From a virus, in the IMG/VR virus record IMGVR_UViG_3300017958_000037, positions 1 through 31,408 of that record: DNA of 31,408 bases, one strand, 5' to 3'. Under the pieces are notes generated by a model. That model searched no databases, had not been told where the DNA came from, and was given only the letters and a program-made list of their open reading frames with translations. The position numbers were made by a program, and so were the translations under genes. Each line of letters begins with the position of its first letter. The stretch's first letter is position 1. Of the stretch, positions 1 to 7,500 are shown in pieces.

Positions 1-570
1 AATAATGAGTTTATCCCAATCGACCCAAGGACGTGGAACACAAATTTTGACGTATCCACAAATGTCGCGCTTGGCCGAGGCACTGATACCGAGCGTATGA
101 TGATGCTGCGTCAGATTGCGGAGATGCAGAAAGAGGCCATGTCAACAATGGGTCCAATCAATCCGCTTACGGATATGTCGAAGTTAGCTAATACATTGAA
201 GGCGATGACAGATCTAGCGGGCTTCAAGGACACATCACAATTCTGGGGTGACCCGACCAAGTTCCAGCCTCCGCCAGAGGATGACAAGCCGGATATTAAT
301 GAGCAGTTAATCGCTGTCCAGATCCAGCAAATCCAAGCTGATATCCAAAAGAAAGTTGCCGAGTTACAGCTTGAGCGCGAAAAGATGATGATGGAAGACG
401 ACCGGAAGCGCGACGAGCTTGAAGCTGAGCTGTACGTTAAAGCTGAAGAAATGAAAGCTAAGTATGGCACGCAGCTAAACGTCGAGAAAATCCGATCAGA
501 CATGTCTATTAACCGTGAGGTTATGAAGGCACAGGCAGACATAATTAAAGAGGCTGCGCGTGAAGAGTAG
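1..570 (+). CDS. Portal protein, C-terminal part (cut by left edge)
   Basis: The reading frame is open from base 1, so this is the last 189 residues of a longer protein. The opening residues FIPIDPRTWNTNFDVSTNVALG match the conserved stretch near the end of P22-like portal proteins, where a PxxW segment is followed by a beta strand and a glycine-rich turn. The rest is a long charged helix (about residues 95-185), typical of the portal barrel or crown region. A portal forms the dodecameric DNA channel at one capsid vertex and docks the terminase. The next genes are scaffold and capsid, as expected. The stop codon overlaps the GTG start of the next gene. Family assignment is by remembered motif and gene order; the diagnostic clip and stem regions lie outside the window. 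Confidence 0.85.
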   Translation, partial: NNEFIPIDPRTWNTNFDVSTNVALGRGTDTERMMMLRQIAEMQKEAMSTMGPINPLTDMSKLANTLKAMTDLAGFKDTSQFWGDPTKFQPPPEDDKPDINEQLIAVQIQQIQADIQKKVAELQLEREKMMMEDDRKRDELEAELYVKAEEMKAKYGTQLNVEKIRSDMSINREVMKAQADIIKEAAREE

Positions 571-802
571 ACAGCAAGTCATAGATGACGGCAGGGAGGC
601 GAAGCGCCTCCTTGAAGATACAGATCTCCAAAAGTTTATGGATGAATTCGAGCGAGATTGTTGGGAGCAGTTTACTAAATCTGCCCCTGACGACCAAGGC
701 GGGAGAGAGGGTTTATACATGAAACTGCAAGGCTTAGAGGCTTTCCGCCAAAAGCTGCGCGCAATGGAAGATAACGCGACTATTGAAAAAAATAAAAAGT
801 AG
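560..802 (+). CDS. Small charged protein between portal and scaffold
   Basis: An 80-residue, highly charged, mostly helical protein of unknown function. The GTG start at 560 overlaps the portal stop by 11 bases and has AAAGAGG six bases upstream, so translation is probably coupled to the portal. The position between portal and scaffold is common for small helper genes in marine podoviruses. It has no signal peptide, membrane segment or recognisable motif. It could be a minor assembly factor, but nothing in the sequence proves that. Confidence 0.7.
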   Translation: MKSRQQVIDDGREAKRLLEDTDLQKFMDEFERDCWEQFTKSAPDDQGGREGLYMKLQGLEAFRQKLRAMEDNATIEKNKK

Positions 803-824
803 CCGCATAATATGGAGTTAACGC

Positions 825-1826
825 ATGTCAGAAACCAACAACCCTCTTGGGACTGATCTGAACACCGCACAAAATGCAATCAAGGCACTACTCACACCTG
901 AAGAGGATACTGTGACAGACCCTGATGCGCTTGAGGCTGAAGCCGTAGAGGCGGAAGCCGAAATGCCAGAACACGATGAAGAGTACTCTCAAGAGTACGA
1001 TTCAGAGTACGATGGCGATCTTGAAGCTGAAGGCGACGCCGAAGAGCTTGACGACACATCCTTTGACTTACTGTCGGCCACGGTCGAGGTAGATGGAGAA
1101 GAGATTACCGTCGAAGAGTTAAAACGCGGAAATCTAAGGCAGCGAGATTATACACGCAAAACTCAAGAACTGGCCGAAGCTCGAAAGCAGATGGAGGCGC
1201 AATTTGAGGATATAGAGCGTGAACGGGCTCAATACGCACAAATGCTCCCTGCACTGCAGGCGCGTTTGGAGCAGCCGGTTGAACAGGAGCCAGATTGGGA
1301 CACTCTGTATGATGCAGACCCAAGGATGGCAGCAAAGGCAGAACGTCAGTGGAAAAAGCGGCAAGAAGAGCGCGAAGCTCAATTGCAAGCTGTACAAGCT
1401 GAACGTCAGCGCTTAGCCGAGATGGAGCAGCAAAAGATGCATCAAATGCAGGCTCGCTACTTTGAGGAACAGCGTAATATTCTGCCGGATATCATTCCAG
1501 AGTGGCGCGATAATACCGTCGCCGCGAAAGAGGCCAAGGATCTTAGAGCTTTCCTTCTAAATGAAGGTTTTAGTGAAGAAGATGTAAACGGCCTAACGAA
1601 TGCAACGCTTGTGAAGTTAGCGAGGAAAGCAATGTTGTACGATAAAGGTCAGACACGCGCAACGGAGGCTCGGAAAAAGCCGAAGACGCAGAAGACCAAG
1701 ACACTCAAAGCTGGATCTCGTAACACGCAGCCTAAACCGAAGAGTTCGCAGCAACAGGCGCTACAGCGCGTACGTCAAACTGGCCGTGTGCAAGATGCCG
1801 CGGCTGCAATCAAATCTCTACTTTAG
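825..1826 (+). CDS. Capsid scaffolding protein
   Basis: The 333-residue protein starts with a very acidic region (residues about 1-85), followed by a segment of the type DGEEITVEELKRGNLRQRDY, which recurs at this place in phage scaffolds. A long alanine/glutamine/glutamate-rich coiled coil follows (about 105-210). The end is lysine- and glutamine-rich, with a basic tail (about 280-310) and a short terminal helix. An acidic head, rod-like middle and basic capsid-binding tail are the normal plan of scaffolds, which template the procapsid and are then lost. The gene lies directly before the major capsid gene. GGAG seven bases before ATG supports the start. No protease domain is visible, so maturation by proteolysis is not indicated. 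Confidence 0.82.
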   Translation: MSETNNPLGTDLNTAQNAIKALLTPEEDTVTDPDALEAEAVEAEAEMPEHDEEYSQEYDSEYDGDLEAEGDAEELDDTSFDLLSATVEVDGEEITVEELKRGNLRQRDYTRKTQELAEARKQMEAQFEDIERERAQYAQMLPALQARLEQPVEQEPDWDTLYDADPRMAAKAERQWKKRQEEREAQLQAVQAERQRLAEMEQQKMHQMQARYFEEQRNILPDIIPEWRDNTVAAKEAKDLRAFLLNEGFSEEDVNGLTNATLVKLARKAMLYDKGQTRATEARKKPKTQKTKTLKAGSRNTQPKPKSSQQQALQRVRQTGRVQDAAAAIKSLL

Positions 1827-1835
1827 GAGGCCATT

Positions 1836-2828
1836 ATGGCAATCGTATCAAACACCTTTACGTCTTTTGACGCAGTGGGTATCCGTGAGAGCTTGGCAGA
1901 TATTATCTCAAATATTTCGCCTGAAGAAGTTCCACTTCAATCTAACATCGGTTCAGAAAATGTGTCTAACACATATTTTGAATGGCAGACTGACTCACTT
2001 TCGGCCACAGACACAACACCACGCATAGATGGTGATGATGTGACATCTTTTGATGCCACAACAGCAACAACTCGCGTTGGTAACTACACGCACATCCTAC
2101 GCCGCACATTGATTGTTTCAGACAACATGGGCGCACAGGATTTGGCGGGCCGCAATGATGAGTTTAGCTATCAGTTGGCCAAGCGCGGCAAAGAACTCCG
2201 TAGGGATATAGAAGCTACCCTTACGGATAATAACGCGCAAAATGCCGGCAACTCAGCGCTGGCGCGTGAGACAGGTGGTCTAGGCGCGTGGATTGCGACA
2301 AACGACGTTTTCGCAACCGGCGGTACAACTGACGGTGCTTCACCAGCAGGCAACGGCACAAACGCTCGTACAGACGCGGCTGACACTGCCGACGCAACAC
2401 ACGACGGTAAGGTCGCGTTCACCGAAGCGATGCTAAAAGATGCAATGCAAAAAGCATTTACATCTGGCGGTCAGCCAAGCATCTTGATGGTAGGCCCGCA
2501 CAACAAGACAGTTGTGTCAGGCTTCGCGGGTATCGCGGCACAGCGTTACCAAGCGCCATCAGATAGCCCAACCACTATTATTGGTGCGGCTGACGTATAC
2601 CTGTCCGACTTCGGGACTTTGTCAGTCACGGCTAACAGATTTCAGCGTGAGCGTGATGCGTTCCTACTCGACCCAGAGTACGCATCTGTGTGCTACCTAC
2701 GTCCGATCCAGAATGTCGCATTAGCGAAAACTGGCGACGCAGAGAAAAGTATGGTCTTGGCCGAATTCGGCTTAAAGGTGACTAACGAGGCGGCGCACGC
2801 TGGTGTGTTCGACCTACGCACATCATGA
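1836..2828 (+). CDS. Major capsid protein, SU10 type
   Basis: The 330-residue protein forms the capsid shell. The opening (MAIVSNTFTSFDAVGIRESL), the segment SNTYFEWQTDSL and the motif RVGNYTHILRRTLIVSDN are characteristic of the SU10-like major capsid family (formerly DUF5309), which has the HK97 fold. Further support comes from the helix with ELRRDIEATL, the region AFTSGGQPSILMVGPHNK, and the terminal ALAKTGDAEKSMVLAEFGL. The length is normal for the family. AGGAGG lies eight bases before the ATG. A strong hairpin directly after the stop (2837-2856) may end or stabilise part of the transcript, which would fit the high demand for this protein. Confidence 0.93.
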   Translation: MAIVSNTFTSFDAVGIRESLADIISNISPEEVPLQSNIGSENVSNTYFEWQTDSLSATDTTPRIDGDDVTSFDATTATTRVGNYTHILRRTLIVSDNMGAQDLAGRNDEFSYQLAKRGKELRRDIEATLTDNNAQNAGNSALARETGGLGAWIATNDVFATGGTTDGASPAGNGTNARTDAADTADATHDGKVAFTEAMLKDAMQKAFTSGGQPSILMVGPHNKTVVSGFAGIAAQRYQAPSDSPTTIIGAADVYLSDFGTLSVTANRFQRERDAFLLDPEYASVCYLRPIQNVALAKTGDAEKSMVLAEFGLKVTNEAAHAGVFDLRTS

Positions 2829-2836
2829 GTTTAGGC

Positions 2837-2863
2837 GGGGCGGCTTCGGTCGCCCCACTACTT
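2837..2863 (+). terminator. GC hairpin with UUCG tetraloop after the capsid gene
   Basis: Bases 2837-2844 (GGGGCGGC) pair with 2849-2856 (GTCGCCCC) around a TTCG loop. This gives eight pairs, one of them G-T, closed by the very stable C(UUCG)G tetraloop. The sequence after it is ACTACTTTT, a modest T-run. It is probably a partial terminator or mRNA 3' end stabiliser behind the major capsid gene. Downstream genes must still be expressed, so read-through is expected. Confidence 0.6.
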
Positions 2864-2875
2864 TTGGAGGGATAC

Positions 2876-3175
2876 ATGAAACGTCTTTTCAGCCAAGATC
2901 CAGTGACCGGCATCACTAAATACTGGCATGTCACCGACAAGGGAGAGTATGTCGTTGAAACGCAGCAAGATGTTTCATCAATTGCGGCATCAAATAGGCG
3001 CCAGTACAACGACACCCCAGATAGATATGGTGACGTCAACAAGGTAGCTTCTATTCCGCTTTCAGTGTATTATGAGCTGAAGCGCAAGGGGATTGCAGAC
3101 GATCCGAAAGCGTTTCGCAAGTGGTTGAATGACCGCGACAACCAAGTATTTAGGACAAGGGCGGGTACGCTGTGA
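2876..3175 (+). CDS. Small protein between capsid and adaptor, putative head completion
   Basis: A 99-residue protein. An ATG at 2825 in the same frame overlaps the capsid stop, but I chose 2876. It has GGAGG five bases upstream, while the sequence between the two ATGs is occupied by the capsid hairpin. The protein begins MKRLFSQDPVTGITKYWHVT and contains a short helical C-terminal half (YELKRKGIADDPKAFRKWLN). Its place between major capsid and adaptor is common in SU10-like and marine podoviruses, which suggests a head-completion or decoration role. No catalytic motif or membrane segment is visible. Confidence 0.72.
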   Translation: MKRLFSQDPVTGITKYWHVTDKGEYVVETQQDVSSIAASNRRQYNDTPDRYGDVNKVASIPLSVYYELKRKGIADDPKAFRKWLNDRDNQVFRTRAGTL

Positions 3176-3789
3176 GCATTACAACCTACGCAGAATTACA
3201 ATCGGCCATATCTAACTGGCTAAACCGCAGCGATTTAGACGCGGTTATTCCGGACTTTATCGCGTTGACCGAAGCTGACATGGACCGCAAGGTGCGCCAC
3301 TGGCGCATGGAAGAGCGAGCCACTGCAGACATCGACGCGCGCTACACGCAGCTTCCCAGCGGCTTTCTAGAGGCTGTACGCTTTCACCTAGACGTTGACG
3401 AGCGCTCAATTGACTTAGTCACGCCGGTCTACATGCAGAAGCAGCGCAACGGCAATAATGACGCCACTGGGCGCCCGAGGTATTACTCTATCATCGGTGG
3501 CCAAATAGAAGTCTGGCCAACCCCTGACGGGACGTACAGCGGGGAGTTGTACTACTACGCCAGAACTGCGCCATTAACTGACTCAAACACGTCAAACTGG
3601 ATATTGCAGTATTTCCCTGACGCTTACCTATACGGCGCTCTCATGCACGCAGCGCCGTACCTTGTAGATGACCAGAGAACACAAGTTTGGGCGCCGTTGT
3701 ATCAACAGGCTATTGCTGGTATAAATGCAAATAACGAAACTGCTAAATTTGGCGGATCCGGCTTGCGTATGCAAGTGAACACATTCTAG
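3172..3789 (+). CDS. Head-tail adaptor protein (SU10/P22 gp4-like)
   Basis: The 205-residue protein has the organisation of the phage adaptor family found in SU10-like phages. It starts with a short helix (YAELQSAISNWLNRSDLDAV), then a helix IPDFIALTEADMDRKVRHW, then the recurring LPSGFLEAVRFHLD and a beta-rich segment ending in GGQIEVWPTPDG. After YYARTAPLTDSNTSNWIL it closes with FPDAYLYGALMHAAPYL. Adaptors form a dodecameric ring under the portal and connect it to the nozzle. The GTG start overlaps the previous stop (GTGA). Portal, capsid and adaptor are present in the normal order. Confidence 0.85.
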   Translation: MSITTYAELQSAISNWLNRSDLDAVIPDFIALTEADMDRKVRHWRMEERATADIDARYTQLPSGFLEAVRFHLDVDERSIDLVTPVYMQKQRNGNNDATGRPRYYSIIGGQIEVWPTPDGTYSGELYYYARTAPLTDSNTSNWILQYFPDAYLYGALMHAAPYLVDDQRTQVWAPLYQQAIAGINANNETAKFGGSGLRMQVNTF

Positions 3790-3798
3790 GAGATAAAG

Positions 3799-4176
3799 AT
3801 GGCAACCATTGCAGATTATGTGTTAGATGCAGCGCTTGATAAACTTGATCAGGAAGCAAACCGCATTGATATCACATCACAAGAAGCCACAGATGCTACT
3901 GAAGCAAATACTACTTATTCGCTTGGTAACAGCACTTCAGTAAATTTTGGGCCTCCTACAGATGGCGACACATCTGGCCGTAAGGTCACATGTGCTGCTA
4001 TTTCTGATGGATCAGTTACCGGATCTGGAACGGCGACACATTTTGCTATTACAGACACAACAGCAAGCCCTCCTCGACTTTTGGTTACGGGTACACTCAC
4101 AACTCAGCAAAGCGTAGTTTCTGGCAACACATTTACAGTTGCCGCATTTGACGTAGAAATTCCAGACCCAGCGTAG
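3799..4176 (+). CDS. Unknown virion-region protein
   Basis: A 125-residue protein I do not recognise by name. The first 40 residues are helical and acidic, with two DATEANT-like turns. The rest is threonine-, serine- and glycine-rich beta-type sequence ending in TFTVAAFDVEIPDPA, which looks like a small beta-sandwich. GGAG sits nine bases before ATG. It lies between the adaptor and a tail appendage gene, and small beta proteins of this kind in related phages are virion components. A structural role is likely but inferred only from position and composition. Confidence 0.72.
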   Translation: MATIADYVLDAALDKLDQEANRIDITSQEATDATEANTTYSLGNSTSVNFGPPTDGDTSGRKVTCAAISDGSVTGSGTATHFAITDTTASPPRLLVTGTLTTQQSVVSGNTFTVAAFDVEIPDPA

Positions 4177-4182
4177 GTTTAA

Positions 4183-4521
4183 ATGGCTAAGTTATTTAGT
4201 AGAGTTAGAGTTGAAACCTCGACAACTGGAACCGGTGATGTCACGATTGGGGCGCCCGTTGCGGGTTTTACTAGCTTTGCTAATGCAGGCGTAGTAGATG
4301 GCGACACTGTATCATACGTCATTGAAGATGGCGCAGGCTACGAAATTGGTACTGGTGTCTACACAGCTTCAGGCACAACATTGACAAGAAATGTCATACA
4401 GAGCAGCAACAGTAACAGCGCTTTAAGTTTAACCGGAAACGCGGAACTATTTCTATCTTTAAATAGTAATGACGTTTACACTCAAGACCAAGCTATTGGC
4501 ATTACGATCGCGTTAGGATGA
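4183..4521 (+). CDS. Small beta-structured tail/appendage protein
   Basis: The 112-residue protein follows a pattern widespread in phage virion genes. It opens with SRVRVETSTTGTGDVTIG, then has a GFTSFANAGVVDGDTVSY segment and a strand with GAGYEIGTGVYTASGTTLTR, and closes with a strand of type NSALSLTGNAELFLSL. The same layout occurs alone or as an adaptor domain at the front of phage fibres, so this is probably a small fibre-base or decoration protein. Only six bases separate it from the gene before, and five from the giant tail gene after it, suggesting that they act together. Confidence 0.75.
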   Translation: MAKLFSRVRVETSTTGTGDVTIGAPVAGFTSFANAGVVDGDTVSYVIEDGAGYEIGTGVYTASGTTLTRNVIQSSNSNSALSLTGNAELFLSLNSNDVYTQDQAIGITIALG

Positions 4522-4525
4522 AAAG

Positions 4526-7500
4526 ATGGCAAAAAAGATAGTCTTCAATTACGAGTTCGACGCTGACGAACAAAAGATTACCCTACTTGATGACGTTTAC
4601 CCAAAGCGCCGTTTGCTGATGATAACAAACGTGACCAGCGGGGAAATTATTTATCTTTTCAATGACGCCACCAAAAGTGGTACGTTCGCGTTCGATTACG
4701 ATGACTACACTACAACCATCACGCTTGACTACGACACCACCGCAATGGATGATGCAGACGAGCTGCAAATTTTTGTGGAGTGGGATAACCAGACGGTAGA
4801 CTTTGATGAAAGTTACGTTGACCCAGTTTCAAAAATTAGGGTGTCCCAGCCAGAGAACCTAATTGACACTGACTTTGAATATGGGCTTCAGTCAACTAAG
4901 TGGGAAACGCTTGAACTTACTAAAAACATTCCGACGTTTTACAGCCGTAACGGAGATTTATCTTTTGAGATAGATGATATTACGGTGCAAAGCGGCAGTA
5001 ACACTGTAACAGTTGTTACTGTTTCAGAGCATGGCCTTCAGCGTGGAACACCTATCCTAGTGCAAGGCACGGCGTCTTCATTGTGTGATGGCGGTTTTAC
5101 AAGTTTATCTGTTATCAATGATACGACTTTTACTTATCAGGCTAAGTCAAATTTATCTTTTAGTGGAAGCATAAAAACAACCAATACCCAAGTATTCCAA
5201 GGTTCAATATACTCCGGTACTGAATTTAAAATCAGAAGTATTGCCGGTATTACTTCAGACGGAGTGGCAGAGGGTTCGACCTTAACGGTGACCACCGAGT
5301 ATCCAACAGACTTTGTTGCTGGAACAAAATTTGCCTTAACAAATAGCTTCGCTTCAGCCGGCAGAACATTTAGCACGGCTAATGTTGATATAGAAAATGT
5401 ATCAACTGACACTAAGACAGTAACCATAGGCTACACGTCAGAGGCTTCGAGTAATACCTCCCAAGCAATGACCACAATACAGCCATACAATTACTCCGCA
5501 AAAGATAATAGATCAATTTACATTGACCCAAACGATGTAACTGTGAACAACGGAGATATTTATTTTACAAATGGCCACGGCAGGCCATTCAATTCTGATA
5601 CTGGCGTTACTGATAATATGCAAAGCGCACAATTTACATTCTACTATGACATTCCGTTTGGTGAAACGCCTATCTCCCCTCTACAAAGAGGTAGATTTTA
5701 CATTGCTAGATATATTGACGCAAACCGCCTTAGAGTTTTCCCATATGTAAACAATACTGGGAACTCAAGTGATTCGTACCCTTATTACAGCGACATATTT
5801 GCATATTATGCACAATACAATTTTAATAAAATTAACATTACTAGCATTCCAGCTAGGTCTACCTATAAGCACGCATTCTTAGGTGGTTACTTTACAAACA
5901 GATCAGATCGCACCCAAGATCGTTTGCACATGTATTACAACAGATATATTGCCTACAACTTTAATTGGCCGTCCAGATCGCACATTAATACATTCACAAC
6001 TAGTGATAATTCCTACGACTTCTCTGACAACGACGGAATACACTTAATTGCGGGTGACACCAGTAATAGTGCGTCTATAGATAATGGTTTATGGTCTAAC
6101 GGAAGTAGCGCTGCTGAGTTTAGAAGCCTATCGGTGGGCAGCTCAAGCCTTACTTATGTTTACGGCGGTTCAAGTAACACATCCTACATTCCTAGCCGCT
6201 TTGGCACTTATAGGATGTCGTTAGCAACCGTTAATGCGATTGACCATGTTTCTATACCCCTACAGTTAAACAATAACAGGAATACTATATTTTTAAGTAA
6301 CCACGGCTTTTTGTCAGGTGACACTGTAGTCTACACTCTTACCTCTGGAACCCAACCTTCTGGACTAGTTAGTGGTAGAACCTACATAGTTACTAGAATT
6401 AGTAGTGATAGATTTAAGTTAAATTACAATGGCTCTGAAGTTGATCTATCGACCCATGGTAGCATTGGGGCTGTTTTAAATTTTAGCGTAACATCTATAA
6501 ACCCAAATGCTGACACTATAGAAATTGCAGAAAATACCTTTCAAGAGGGTGACGCGGTTCTCTACACTGACGGCGGCGGAACTGCTATTGGGGGCTTAGT
6601 TAGCGGCGATACATATTACGTTTACAGAAAATCTGGGGATAGATTTAGACTAGCCTCAGACCCAAACCTAGTTACAGGCGTTAGTGTTAGTATGGGTAGC
6701 ACCAGATCTTGGAACACTACTTACTTCAGAACTGACAACACTATTAGACCTTATTTTTTTAACACACATGGGTTCACTACTGGCAATGCTATTTTGTATA
6801 CACAAACATCTGGAAATCCTGTCGGCGATCTAAAATCTGGTAATATCTATTACGTCAGGGCGATCAGCTCTGTGTATTTTGCTCTATATTCATCTCGCTC
6901 AGACGCTTTAAGTGATACTTCTAGAATAAGAATTTCTATTCCTAGTGGGTTCCCGCTTTTTACGGAAAATTATGCAGTTGACTTTACGAGTAAGCCGTCG
7001 CCAGATGAAGATCACGTTTTGGGTAGTTCATTCGTAGGCGCGGCAGATGGTAACTATACTCTTGCTACTACGTCTGCAGACCAAATGTCTTTTACACTTT
7101 CTTCCAACTCAACAATCTTGGGCAGGCAGATTGAAACGACTGTGCAAAATTCGTTTATTGAAAACGAAGATGCGTTTTACTACAGGGATCATGGGTTCGC
7201 CACTGGCGCGGATGTAGTTTACACATCATCCCAACTGCATTTTAGCGGCCTGACAAGCGGCGCAACTTATTACGTCATACCATTAGACAGAAACCGCTTC
7301 CAACTTGCTACGTCGCAAGACAATGCATCACAGGGCATTGCTGTAAGCCTGTCGTCTAGTGGGAGTTCATCTAGCCCTATAACTGACGTTATATCGTTTC
7401 AGGGTAATAGTATTGTCGCAGCGGCGGCTGGCAACGGAACTATTGCGTTCAGTAATGGCGGAATAGTAGTCTCCGGCGACGGGACATTATTCAACTCTTT